In this document: positions 33,333 through 43,363 of the stretch, in pieces
How the letters are laid out: each line of letters opens with the position of its first letter
Numbering within the stretch: position 1 is the stretch's first letter
DNA from: Candidatus Gastranaerophilales bacterium
Lineage (GTDB): Bacteria; Cyanobacteriota; Vampirovibrionia; Gastranaerophilales; Gastranaerophilaceae
DNA: 64,000 bases
Assembly: GCA_944326465.1 (NCBI GenBank)
Contig: CALVEB010000006.1
Span: forward strand, 27,941 to 91,940
Reading direction: 5' to 3'
Made by a program: the position numbers and the translations under genes
Notes under the pieces: generated by a model
What the model was told of the DNA's origin: nothing
The model's database searches: none
Seen by the model: only the letters and a program-made list of their open reading frames with translations

Positions 33333-34549
33333 GACGGGTTGTTGTAACTGGAATGTCGCTTGTAAGCTGTCTGGGCAATGAAGTTGACAGTGCTTATGAA
33401 AGACTTAAAACATATAAAAACTGCATTCGCTATTCTCCTGAACTGGCAGAATACGACAAATTAAACACGCGCTTATCAGCGCCTGTAGATTTTGAAACAC
33501 CAGAACATTTTACGCGTAAAATCACGCGCACAATGGGTCCTATTGCTATAATGAGTGTATCAACAGCAGAAAAAGCGCTTGCGGATGCAGGACTTTTAGG
33601 GGATGAAATTCTCACAAGCGGACAAACCGGTGTTGCTTACGGCTCATCTTCAGGGTCTTTAAAAACCATTATTGATTTTTATTCAATGCAGGTGGATAAA
33701 GAAGTAAAAAATCTCAATTCCGGTTCCTACGTCAAAATGATGTCACAAACAGCCGCTGTTAATATCTCTTTATACTTCAAAACCCGCGGAAGGATTATTC
33801 CGACATCCACAGCCTGCACCTCAGGTTCTATGGGAATAGGGGCGGCTTATGAAGCAATAAAAGACGGTTATCAAACAGTAATGATAGCAGGCGGGGCAGA
33901 AGAATTTCACGCAACCCATATTGCGATATTTGATACTCTCTATGCAACAAGTTTAAAAAATGACTCTCCGGAACTTACACCTGCTCCGTTTGACAAAAAC
34001 CGCGACGGGCTTGTAATAGGTGCAGGTGCCGCGACGTTAATCCTTGAAGAATATGAACACGCAAAAAAACGCGGAGCAAAAATTTACGCTGAAATAATCG
34101 GTTACGGTAATACAACGGACGGTACGCATATAACCAACCCTAACCCTGAAACTATGGGCAATGCAATAAAAGAAGCACTGTATTATGCCAAAATTTCTCC
34201 TGATGATATCGGATATGTTAATGCTCACGGCACAGCAACAATTCAGGGGGATACAGCAGAATCTCAAGCGACATACGATATATTTAAGCGTAATGTTCCG
34301 ATAAGTTCTATAAAAAGCTACACCGGACATACTCTCGGCGCCTGTGGCGCTATAGAAGCCATTCTTACAATCAAGATGATGAACAACAACTGGTATTGCC
34401 CGACTCTTAACCTTAATGATGTTGATGAAAACTGTGCGCCATTAGGTTATATAATGAAAGAAGGGCGTGAGATGAAAAATAATATCGTTATGTCCAATAA
34501 TTTTGCTTTTGGCGGCATCAACACATCTTTGATATTCAAAAAAATCTAA
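33329..34549 (+). CDS. apeR: Beta-ketoacyl-ACP synthase (ApeR-like)
   Basis: 406-residue KAS II-type enzyme: catalytic Cys in STACTSGSMGIG, His in NAHGTAT, and His in YTGHTLGACG; C-terminal NNFAFGGINTSL. Start is a GTG overlapping the previous stop (GTGA at 33329). In E. coli-type clusters ApeR is the ketosynthase proposed to start the chain. Gene order KS-dehydratase-reductase-KS equals apeOPQR. Confidence 0.9.
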   Translation: MRRVVVTGMSLVSCLGNEVDSAYERLKTYKNCIRYSPELAEYDKLNTRLSAPVDFETPEHFTRKITRTMGPIAIMSVSTAEKALADAGLLGDEILTSGQTGVAYGSSSGSLKTIIDFYSMQVDKEVKNLNSGSYVKMMSQTAAVNISLYFKTRGRIIPTSTACTSGSMGIGAAYEAIKDGYQTVMIAGGAEEFHATHIAIFDTLYATSLKNDSPELTPAPFDKNRDGLVIGAGAATLILEEYEHAKKRGAKIYAEIIGYGNTTDGTHITNPNPETMGNAIKEALYYAKISPDDIGYVNAHGTATIQGDTAESQATYDIFKRNVPISSIKSYTGHTLGACGAIEAILTIKMMNNNWYCPTLNLNDVDENCAPLGYIMKEGREMKNNIVMSNNFAFGGINTSLIFKKI

Positions 34550-34562
34550 GGAAGTTAACTTT

Positions 34563-35132
34563 ATGCTAAAACATTCAATCCCGAAAATGCAAAATAAGGG
34601 TAAATATATTTCAGAATTTAAACACGATTATACCGTCATTGATATTGAGACAACCGGTCTTTCGTTCAAAAATGATGAAATTATTGAGATTTCAGCGCTT
34701 AAAATAAGAAATAACAGTATTTCTGGTGAATTTTCATCACTCATAAAACCGGAAACAAGTATTTCAGAGCGTATTTCTCTTATCACAGGCATAACACCTG
34801 AAATGCTATCAACTGCTAAAAAAATTGAGCAGGTATTACCTGAATTTATAGATTTTGTTGGCAATGATACATTATTAGGCCATAATGTTTCTTTTGATAT
34901 AAATTTTATTTATGATAAGTATTTGAAATTATCTGATCGGCATTTTTGTAATGATTATATGGATACAAGAATACTTGCGCAAAAATATTGCGATACTGAA
35001 AATAATAAACTTGCCACACTTGCCGGTTATTACGGTATAAATGTTGAAGGACAGCACAGAGCATTAAATGATTGTATCATCACATTTAATGTCTACACCA
35101 AAATAATGGAAGCACAATTGCAGAAAAAATGA
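34563..35132 (+). CDS. DnaQ-like 3'-5' exonuclease
   Basis: 189-residue DEDDh exonuclease of the PolC/DNA polymerase III epsilon type. Motifs: VIDIETTGLS (Asp, Glu), LLGHNVSFDINF (Asp), and HRALNDC (His, Asp). It degrades DNA or RNA from the 3' end, either in proofreading or as a free nuclease. It lies 14 bases after the ApeR-like gene and overlaps the next gene by ATGA, so it is in the polyene operon without an obvious functional link. AAGGAAG serves as ribosome site. Confidence 0.9.
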   Translation: MLKHSIPKMQNKGKYISEFKHDYTVIDIETTGLSFKNDEIIEISALKIRNNSISGEFSSLIKPETSISERISLITGITPEMLSTAKKIEQVLPEFIDFVGNDTLLGHNVSFDINFIYDKYLKLSDRHFCNDYMDTRILAQKYCDTENNKLATLAGYYGINVEGQHRALNDCIITFNVYTKIMEAQLQKK

Positions 35133-36430
35133 AGAAAACCCTATTTATAATATTTCTCTATATAACAATGTTCTCTTCTGCAATTGGAGCAGAAGAGATT
35201 AAAAAAGTTGATTTACAACAGGCCATAAATATAGCTGTTGATAACAATATTGACCTGCAAACGTCTAAACTGGATATTGACATAGCAAAAAACAACATTA
35301 AACAGGCAAACCGGCTGAATAATCCGAATATAAACACATTCTTTAATTTAGGCGCTGCGGGCTGGAGCGAACCACAACAGATAGGCGCGTCTGAACTTAT
35401 TGAAATAGGCAAACGCGGTCCGCGTAAAAATCTTGCTAAAGCTAATCTGGAGTTGATAAAGGAAAATATTCAATACAACAAATTTAAATTAAAAATGGAT
35501 GTAAGAGAAGCTTATGTAAAACTTGTAGCGGCAAAATCCGTTCTCTATACTTTAAAGCAGCAGCAGGCTCTTCAGGAAAATCTCTTGAGTATTGCAAGAA
35601 AAAGATACAAAGCCAATCTTGTACCGGAAATAGACGTTATTCAGGCTGAAATTGCCCTTAATCAGATGATTACGCAGGTTAATTCCGCTGAAGTTGAAGT
35701 GAATGCGGCATATAACAATTTCAACAAAATCATTAACGACAAAAACAAAGTCAAATACGATTCCGTGGACAAAATTTTTGCGGAAGAAAACAACTTTGAA
35801 GAACTTTTGACACCCGAACCTGATATTGAATTACCTGCATTTGATGAGATAGATGAACGGGCGCTCGCAAACCGTTTCGATATTAAAATTGCAAAAAATC
35901 AGGTTGATATAGCACAGAAAAACTTAATAGTGGTAGCAAGACAGAGAATACCGGATATAGAAGTAGTCGGCGGCTGGCTTTATCAAAAAGCAAACCATAC
36001 TGATGACAACCGCTTTAACAGCGGAGCTTTTGCCGGCGCAAATGTAGTTAATATCCCGCTGTTTTACAACTACTCTCCGGAAATTAAAAATGCAAAATTA
36101 ACGCTTGATCAGGCTCTTATGAACTATGAATCCGTAAAAAATAAAGCAACTATTGATTTACATTCAGCTTACAACAAATTCTTAACAGCGCGGATGAACT
36201 TAAACCACTATGAGAAAAAAATCTTAACGGATTCCGAAGAATTGATAAGTGTTTCAACTAAAAGCTATGAACAGGGCAAATCCGATATCACAGCATTAAT
36301 CGTAATGAAACAATCCTACCGTTCAATCATTATAGGCTACACTCAGGCTCTGGCAGATTATTACAATAGCTGGACAAATTTTTTACGAGAAGTTAATGAC
36401 CCTGAATTTGATTTGTATGAGGATTTGTAA
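35129..36430 (+). CDS. TolC-family outer-membrane channel protein
   Basis: 433 residues: signal peptide (MKKTLFIIFLYITMFSSAIG), then two OEP repeats with the long helices of the TolC tunnel (LQQAINIAVDNNIDLQT at the start; DLHSAYNKFLTARMNLNHYEKKI in the second). It forms a trimeric channel spanning outer membrane and periplasm. No adaptor or inner-membrane pump is adjacent except the MMPL exporter across the cluster. Its location at the end of the polyene operon suggests a role in export, by inference only. ATGA overlap with the exonuclease gene. Confidence 0.87.
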   Translation: MKKTLFIIFLYITMFSSAIGAEEIKKVDLQQAINIAVDNNIDLQTSKLDIDIAKNNIKQANRLNNPNINTFFNLGAAGWSEPQQIGASELIEIGKRGPRKNLAKANLELIKENIQYNKFKLKMDVREAYVKLVAAKSVLYTLKQQQALQENLLSIARKRYKANLVPEIDVIQAEIALNQMITQVNSAEVEVNAAYNNFNKIINDKNKVKYDSVDKIFAEENNFEELLTPEPDIELPAFDEIDERALANRFDIKIAKNQVDIAQKNLIVVARQRIPDIEVVGGWLYQKANHTDDNRFNSGAFAGANVVNIPLFYNYSPEIKNAKLTLDQALMNYESVKNKATIDLHSAYNKFLTARMNLNHYEKKILTDSEELISVSTKSYEQGKSDITALIVMKQSYRSIIIGYTQALADYYNSWTNFLREVNDPEFDLYEDL

Positions 36431-36519
36431 TTTTTCGCCGCCTGCATTAGAGATATTAATATTACTTTAAATTACTTTTGAAAGATTTATTATTTGTGTT
36501 ACTATCGTAAGATAAATGA

Positions 36520-37554
<1,035 letters not shown>

Positions 37555-37571
37555 AAAATACAGGAGATAAT

Positions 37572-38414
37572 ATGTACAGCAATGATGTAATATATGAAAT
37601 AGTGCAGTTTTCAGTAGGTGATACAAAAGCCGGCACAAAAATGGGTAAGCTGCAATTAAAAAATACAGAAGACAATTCTATATTAAACTGTATTCTCTGG
37701 GAAGAAACCTTAAATCGCATGGAGCCTAAAGTATTCCGCACCGGTAATTTAATCCGCCTTATTTCAGCGTCATTCAATGAAAGATTTAATAATTGCCTCG
37801 TCTCTGTTATTGAACTTGTTAAGGAAGCAAAAACAGGGTTAAACGAAAAAGAAAGAGAGCAGGCATATAAGGAATTGGTGTCTTATTTTGACAAAATAAG
37901 CGATGAAAAAATAAGAGCGTTTCTGACTAAATATTTTACGGAATACGAAGAAGAAATTAAAATAGCACCTGCCGCAAAAATAATGCACCACAATTATATC
38001 GGCGGACTTATGGTACATATTCTGGAATGCCTTAAATTTGCAGAAGTTAATCTGGAACAATTTACAATAAAACCGAACAAAGACTATATTCTTGCAGCCT
38101 GTATTCTCCATGATATAGGGAAAATTTTTGAATATACAGTTGATTTAGAAAACGGACTGATTGACTATGACGAAAATTTCAAAAAAGATTGGATAACACA
38201 TTCACAATACGGGTTTTCAATATGTATGAATGAAGGCTTCAAAGAAGTTGCGCGTATGATAGCCGCGCACCACGGCCGCGCGGACTGGGGCGCTATTATT
38301 GATCTGGGAGAAAAAGAACTTGAGCCGGATCTTTATTTTATACATCTTGTAGATAATTTATCCGCGAAATTCGGTAAAATTAATGTAGCTTTATTAGAAA
38401 AGAAAGAAGGTTAA
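37572..38414 (+). CDS. YhaM-like OB/HD-domain 3'-5' exoribonuclease
   Basis: 280 residues: N-terminal OB-fold nucleic-acid-binding domain (residues 10-90) followed by an HD phosphohydrolase domain with HHNYIGGLMVHILE, CILHDIGK (the HD pair) and AAHHGRADWG. This is the arrangement of YhaM/CMP-binding factor, an exoribonuclease also acting on DNA. AGGAG lies before the ATG. It sits between ilvC and two thymidylate kinases, probably in one transcript. Confidence 0.86.
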   Translation: MYSNDVIYEIVQFSVGDTKAGTKMGKLQLKNTEDNSILNCILWEETLNRMEPKVFRTGNLIRLISASFNERFNNCLVSVIELVKEAKTGLNEKEREQAYKELVSYFDKISDEKIRAFLTKYFTEYEEEIKIAPAAKIMHHNYIGGLMVHILECLKFAEVNLEQFTIKPNKDYILAACILHDIGKIFEYTVDLENGLIDYDENFKKDWITHSQYGFSICMNEGFKEVARMIAAHHGRADWGAIIDLGEKELEPDLYFIHLVDNLSAKFGKINVALLEKKEG

Positions 38415-38417
38415 GTT

Positions 38418-39092
38418 TTGTCTAAATTAACAGAAAAACACAATTTAAAAGGTACACTGGTATGCGTGGAAGGGATTGACGGGTCAGGCAAATCCACCCA
38501 GTTAACCCTGCTGCGTGACTGGCTTAAATCAACAGGACAAGACGTTATTTTTACGGAATGGAATTCATCAGAACTTATCAGTCAGACAACTAAACTGGCA
38601 AAGAAAAAGAATCTGCTGTCTGCACGTACATTTTCACTACTGCACGCAGTAGATTTTGCAGACAGGTTTAAGCAGGTAATTGCGCCGGCTTTGAAAGCAG
38701 GATTTATTGTACTGGCAGACAGATATGCATATACGGCATTTGCAAGAGATGTTGCAAGAGGAGTTGATCCGAACTGGGTCAGAAAAGTTTATAATTTCGC
38801 AATAAAACCTGATCTTGCAATATATTTTGATATAGACCCGCAATCATCAATGGAAAGAATCTGCTTTAACAGAACTCCTAAGTTCTATGAAGCAGGTATG
38901 GATTTAAAAATAAGCAATGACCCTTATGAAAGTTATCTCATCTTTCAAGGCAGAGTTATAAGCGAATATCAGAAAATGGTTGATGAATTCGGGCTTGTAA
39001 AACTTGATGCAAAAGAATCTATTCATACCAAACAGATTGAAATACGCAGACGGCTTAAAGAAATTCTGAATGCAAAAGGAGTAAATATCTGA
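38418..39092 (+). CDS. tmk: Thymidylate kinase-like protein, copy A
   Basis: 224 residues, phosphorylating dTMP to dTDP. P-loop EGIDGSGKST near residue 19, LILADRYAYTAFARD-type DRY motif, and a lid region (around residues 145-160) with Arg and Pro. The start is TTG, with AAGG upstream, three bases after the YhaM-like stop. Immediately followed by a paralogue. Which copy is the essential dTMP kinase cannot be told from sequence; the other may act on another nucleotide. Confidence 0.85.
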   Translation: MSKLTEKHNLKGTLVCVEGIDGSGKSTQLTLLRDWLKSTGQDVIFTEWNSSELISQTTKLAKKKNLLSARTFSLLHAVDFADRFKQVIAPALKAGFIVLADRYAYTAFARDVARGVDPNWVRKVYNFAIKPDLAIYFDIDPQSSMERICFNRTPKFYEAGMDLKISNDPYESYLIFQGRVISEYQKMVDEFGLVKLDAKESIHTKQIEIRRRLKEILNAKGVNI

Positions 39093-39772
39093 TGGCAAAA
39101 GCAAAAAAATTTAAAAAGAAGCACGATTATGAAGGCTTATTAATAGTTATAGAAGGAACTGACGGGTCAGGTAAATCCACTCAACTGGAACTTTTAAAAC
39201 GTGCGCTGCAAGATCAGTCCTACGGAGTTATTGTCTCAGAATGGAAAACCTCAAGACTCATTGCGAATGTTATTGATGATGCAAAAGAGCGTAACCTCTT
39301 GAATGCAACAACTTACAGTCTTTTGTATGCGGCAGATTTTGCAGACAGGTTAGAAAACCAGATTATTCCCGCTCTTAAATCAGGATTTGTTGTACTTTTA
39401 GACAGATATTATTACACGGCGCTTGCGCGTGATGTTGTCCGCGGGCAAGATATTGAATGGGTTAAAAACCTCTATGACTATGCGCCTGAACCTGATTTAA
39501 TATTCTATCTTGATATGCCGGTTGATACTCTTCTGAAAAGAATTATCGGAACTACCGGACTGGATTTCTACGAAAGCGGACGCGATGTAGGTTTTTCAAC
39601 AGACTTCTATAAAAGTTTTGAAATTTATCAGAACAAATGCCTTGAACAATACAACAAAATGAAAAAAGAATATAATTTTATATCAATTGACGGAACAAAA
39701 TCCGTTGATGAAATCCATAAAATTATGAAAGCCGAAGTCCAAAAAATACTTGCCTCCGGAATTCTTTATTAA
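39092..39772 (+). CDS. Thymidylate kinase-like protein, copy B
   Basis: 226-residue tandem paralogue of the previous gene. P-loop EGTDGSGKST, the DRYYYTALARD motif, WVKNLYDYAPEPDLIFYLD. A Lys-rich N-terminal extension (MAKAKKFKKKHDYEG) distinguishes it. The ATG overlaps the TGA of copy A by one base (ATGA-like coupling). The two differ widely outside the motifs, so the duplication is old and may have led to different substrates. Confidence 0.82.
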   Translation: MAKAKKFKKKHDYEGLLIVIEGTDGSGKSTQLELLKRALQDQSYGVIVSEWKTSRLIANVIDDAKERNLLNATTYSLLYAADFADRLENQIIPALKSGFVVLLDRYYYTALARDVVRGQDIEWVKNLYDYAPEPDLIFYLDMPVDTLLKRIIGTTGLDFYESGRDVGFSTDFYKSFEIYQNKCLEQYNKMKKEYNFISIDGTKSVDEIHKIMKAEVQKILASGILY

Positions 39773-39885
39773 CCAATTGTTAATTTTCAACATAAAAATT
39801 TACGTTGCGAAACATTTTGATTTTTTAGTCATGTTTTATGCTAAATTATAAATGTAAAATAGATAATAGTTAAGGAGATTAATGA

Positions 39886-40578
39886 ATGTCTGAATACTTG
39901 AGCAAAGAAGAGATAAAACAATGGAGAAGCTCATTGGAAAAGATTACATTAGAAGAATTTGCAGCCAGATTAGGTAAAAAAATTGAAGAAGCAAAACCGA
40001 CAAACGATCTGGTTGATATAGTATTAAAAGGCCAGCCTGTGGTTTCCACATCAGAAGATTGGCTCCACAACCGCGGAGAAAGATTGAGCACAATAGCTGA
40101 ACGCGCAATGCTCAGAGAACGTGAAATTTCCCCGACTCCTTTTTCTATTAGTAAGCTAAAATTAGACGATAATCTAAAAAAAGAAGAAAAGAAATCAACT
40201 GCTAAACCTAAATCACAAAAGGCAGAAAAAACGTCTAAAACAACAAAAGTTAAAGCAACTAAGTCTGCTAAATCTACAGCTAAAGCAGCTGTAAAATCAG
40301 CAGAAACAAAAGATAATGCTAAAATACATTCAACAAAATCAAATTCTCTGAGAGATGATGTGAGAATCGTATTCAAAAAAGCATTAACCGACAGAGAACA
40401 AAAAGTATTTGACCATTTCTGCGAGCATTCAAATAAAATTGTATACGCAAAAGACCTTGCAGCATTACTTGATTTGCCCCGCGATTATGTATACAAATAC
40501 ATTAAAAATTTACGTGCAAAAATTGACGGAGACAATCTCCAAAACGCTGATAAGGGCGGTTTTATATTAAATATATAA
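39886..40578 (+). CDS. Winged-helix protein with histone H1-like basic linker
   Basis: 230 residues in three parts. Residues 1-90: charged helical domain (KEEIKQWRSSLEKITLEEFAARLGKKIEE...). Residues 95-145: Lys/Ala/Ser/Thr-rich basic tail like histone H1 (TAKPKSQKAEKTSKTTKVKA). Residues 160-230: a winged-helix resembling the OmpR/PhoB DNA-binding domain (LTDREQKVFDHFCEH...VYKYIKNLRAKI...GGFILNI). No receiver domain. Likely a DNA-binding, perhaps chromatin-like or regulatory, protein. AAGGAG precedes the ATG; a bidirectional terminator follows. Confidence 0.75.
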   Translation: MSEYLSKEEIKQWRSSLEKITLEEFAARLGKKIEEAKPTNDLVDIVLKGQPVVSTSEDWLHNRGERLSTIAERAMLREREISPTPFSISKLKLDDNLKKEEKKSTAKPKSQKAEKTSKTTKVKATKSAKSTAKAAVKSAETKDNAKIHSTKSNSLRDDVRIVFKKALTDREQKVFDHFCEHSNKIVYAKDLAALLDLPRDYVYKYIKNLRAKIDGDNLQNADKGGFILNI

Positions 40579-40605
40579 AAAAATAAAAAATACCTTCACA
40601 ATTTA

Positions 40606-40642
40606 AAAAATGAGAATACTGATATTATGTATTCTCATTTTT
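40606..40642. terminator. Bidirectional terminator
   Basis: AAAAATGAGAATAC/GTATTCTCATTTTT, a 14-base stem with a nine-base loop, between convergent genes. Confidence 0.88.
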
Positions 40643-40679
40643 ATATATCTATATATTTTTCTTTCAGCCTTATTGAAGA

Positions 40680-41300
40680 TTACTGCTTCATCTCAAAGTC
40701 TTTATGATATCCGTATAAATAAATTATACCTGTTAATGAAGTGTAAAATAACAATTCAGCCATCTCTTCTAGTATAGGATTTTTAATTGAACCTTCTGCG
40801 AGTATTCCGATTATCATACCTACAAAGATAAAAATCATGTGCCAGCACGGGAACTTAACCTGTTTTATATAATTCCATAATGTTATGAATAATTTATGTT
40901 TTAAAAAGTAAATTGCAGTAATAGCCATATATAACCCATACAAAGGATGAGCAAGCCAGCCGTATTTTATATCATGCCACGAATAAAAACCGTTTGGTTC
41001 GCCGGGTATCGGGAAAAATATTGTTCTGCCGCAATTAATTTCTCGCAAGAATAAAATAATTACAATCATTGCCATAGAATTGAAAAAAGTTTTGTTAACT
41101 TTTGCTTTCAAAGCCAGTGCAAATGCAAGAGCAAGAAATACAAGCTGCAAACTTTCCAGAGGTCCTGTTTCGTATGAAAATGACACCGGTAGAAATTTTG
41201 CAAACGGCCACATTAGTATAAATATTATAACAGGCACCCAGAGTACATTATAAAATTTAAAATTCAGATGTTTCAAAATAAAATCTTTTACGTTAACCAT
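40680..41300 (-). CDS. Multi-pass membrane protein, unknown function
   Basis: 206 residues from ATG 41300, which follows a GGGGATTAGGA ribosome site; the open frame could extend 20 residues further upstream. Six hydrophobic segments (VPVIIFILMWPFAKFL, LQLVFLALAFALALKA, FNSMAMIVIILFL, LYGLYMAITAIYFL, MIFIFVGMIIGILAEG, LFYTSLTGIIYLYGY). A conserved-looking loop contains REINCGRTIFFPIPGEPNGF between segments 3 and 4. I do not recognise the family. Confidence 0.72.
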   Translation of the reverse strand: MVNVKDFILKHLNFKFYNVLWVPVIIFILMWPFAKFLPVSFSYETGPLESLQLVFLALAFALALKAKVNKTFFNSMAMIVIILFLREINCGRTIFFPIPGEPNGFYSWHDIKYGWLAHPLYGLYMAITAIYFLKHKLFITLWNYIKQVKFPCWHMIFIFVGMIIGILAEGSIKNPILEEMAELLFYTSLTGIIYLYGYHKDFEMKQ

Positions 41301-41413
41301 TCCTAATCCCCTTAAACTATAATTGATAATTAAACTATTAATATAACCAAATGTCAACATAATATTAACAAAAATCTAACAAATTCGTGCTATAATAAAT
41401 ATCGGAGGTAGTT

Positions 41414-42481
41414 ATGCTTGAGTATTTTTTAGGTTCATATCTTATAACAGCATTCGGGCTCGCCACAGCCTACTTGTGGGGCGAACATGCACACGCAGGA
41501 AGCGGATTAACCTGTATTTTCATTGCTATTGTCTTGTCTATACTTGAAGTGAGTTTATCTTTTGATAACGCTGTTGTCAATGCAATGAAATTAGAAAAGA
41601 TGTCCCATAAATGGCGGCACAGGTTTTTAACCTGGGGTATTGCAATTGCCGTTTTCGGGATGAGATTTTTATTCCCGATACTTGTTGTCTCCATTTTTGC
41701 CAAAATAAGTATGTTAAATGTAGTTGATATAGCACTCCATAATGTTGATAAATATGCATATTATTTACATCAAACCCACGCGCCGATTGTAACATTCGGC
41801 GGGTTGTTCCTGCTTATGCTTTTTCTTTACTACTTTTTTGACCACAACAAAGATGTTCACTGGATTAAACCAATAGAAGAACCGCTTGCGCATCTTGATC
41901 ACATAAGAGGTATAGAAATAATTATTTCACTATTTGCACTTCTTATCACACAAAACTTTGTTATACCGGAGCAGAAACTACATGTTACTATTGCCGGAAT
42001 ATGCGGTATTCTTACATACCTTCTGATTGACGGTTTTACGCATTATCTGGAAAGGCATGAACAAATGAGGCTTGCTCAATGCGCTGAAGGCGCCAAATGT
42101 GCCGGCTTAATGAGTTTTATTTATCTTGAATTGATTGATGCATCGTTCTCACTTGACGGAGTTTTAGGCGCATTTGCGCTCAGCAAAGACATCATAATAA
42201 TCACAATCGGACTTGCCATAGGTGCGATGTTTGTAAGATCTCTTACAATAATGCTTGTTGAAAAGAAAACACTTGCGCAATTTAGGTATCTGGAACACGG
42301 CGCACACTGGGCTATCGGCGCGCTGGCTGCTCTTATGCTTGTGTCCACAGTAAAAGAAGTACCTGAAGTCGTAACCGGTTTAATAGGACTTGCGTTTATA
42401 ATATGCGCATTTATATCTTCAATAATACATAACAAAAAACTTGAAAACCGTATTGCAGACAAAGGCGGTCAGGATGCTTAA
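41414..42481 (+). CDS. TerC-superfamily membrane protein (DUF475-like)
   Basis: 355-residue integral membrane protein with about nine helices in two similar halves. The acidic TerC signatures are SLSFDNAVVNAMKLEKM in the first half and LIDASFSLDGVLGAFALS in the second, the family's presumed metal-ion site. Related proteins export Mn2+ or take part in tellurite resistance and metal loading of exoenzymes. GGAGG lies before the ATG. Its end overlaps the glycosyltransferase start by 8 bases. Confidence 0.86.
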   Translation: MLEYFLGSYLITAFGLATAYLWGEHAHAGSGLTCIFIAIVLSILEVSLSFDNAVVNAMKLEKMSHKWRHRFLTWGIAIAVFGMRFLFPILVVSIFAKISMLNVVDIALHNVDKYAYYLHQTHAPIVTFGGLFLLMLFLYYFFDHNKDVHWIKPIEEPLAHLDHIRGIEIIISLFALLITQNFVIPEQKLHVTIAGICGILTYLLIDGFTHYLERHEQMRLAQCAEGAKCAGLMSFIYLELIDASFSLDGVLGAFALSKDIIIITIGLAIGAMFVRSLTIMLVEKKTLAQFRYLEHGAHWAIGALAALMLVSTVKEVPEVVTGLIGLAFIICAFISSIIHNKKLENRIADKGGQDA

Positions 42482-43352
42482 ACTGCCGCTGGTTAGCTTC
42501 ATCGTAACATCTTATAATTACGAAAAATTTTTGTACAAGACTCTTGAAAGTATAAAAAATCAAAGTTATAAAAATTTTGAAATAATAATTGTAGATGATG
42601 CTTCAAGTGATAATTCTGTTAATATAGCGGAAGAATTTATTGCACAAAATCAAGACATACGAATAACACTTCTCGTCAATCCTCAGAACATAGGCCAATT
42701 AGGTTCTATACTTAAAGGATTAGATAAAGCTAACGGACAATTTGTAAGCTTTGTTGATAGTGATGATATTTTACTTGAAGACTATACCAAAGTACATATT
42801 CAAACGCATTTACAAACATCTGTTGCATTTACCTCATGCCGGCTGACAGAAATAGATGAAAATGACGAAGTACTCACATTCAACTCAATTTCTTCACCTA
42901 AATGTGAAAACATTAAAGATTTATTTGAAACTGAGAATGCCGAATTCAAACTATTAAAGCATAAAAGATTCGGAGGCTGGTACTGGTCGCCCAATTCATC
43001 TGCTATGTATCGAAAAGCCGCAATAATATCCCTTTTGGACTATAAAAGCACAGATAAATGGCGTATTTGTCCTGATAAATTTATAATGAACTACGCGCAT
43101 CTAATAGGCGGAAGTGCAATAATATTTACACCGCTGGCGGGCTATCGCAGGCATCAAAACAATGCCGGCAGCTGTTCACCTGTCACAGGCAACAAAAAAT
43201 TAATTTCCGACAAAACAACGCTGGTTAATATTGCAAACAATATAAAAATCAGACCTGAAACTATAAAATTCTTGTGGCAGCAAAGACATAAAAACGGAAT
43301 TAGAACGTCTTTAACCTTAATTTCAAAAGTAATTTTATCTTATATCTTCTGA
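42474..43352 (+). CDS. Family 2 glycosyltransferase
   Basis: 292 residues; GT-A fold with the N-terminal pattern SFIVTSYNYEKFLYKTLESI, DDAS (DDASSDNS) and the metal-binding DSDD (FVDSDDILLED). Transfers a sugar from a nucleotide donor, likely onto envelope polysaccharide or protein; acceptor unknown. I start at ATG 42474, with AGG nearby, which overlaps the TerC-like gene by 8 bases; a start at 42441 would overlap by 41. Confidence 0.86.
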   Translation: MLKLPLVSFIVTSYNYEKFLYKTLESIKNQSYKNFEIIIVDDASSDNSVNIAEEFIAQNQDIRITLLVNPQNIGQLGSILKGLDKANGQFVSFVDSDDILLEDYTKVHIQTHLQTSVAFTSCRLTEIDENDEVLTFNSISSPKCENIKDLFETENAEFKLLKHKRFGGWYWSPNSSAMYRKAAIISLLDYKSTDKWRICPDKFIMNYAHLIGGSAIIFTPLAGYRRHQNNAGSCSPVTGNKKLISDKTTLVNIANNIKIRPETIKFLWQQRHKNGIRTSLTLISKVILSYIF

Positions 43353-43363
43353 TATCAGCGTTA

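Noticed and set aside
21651..34549. Ordinary fatty-acid synthesis (fab) cluster
   Set aside because: No fabD, fabH or acc genes, but thioesterase, LolA, MMPL exporter, two ACPs and an AMP-ligase point to an aryl-polyene type pathway.
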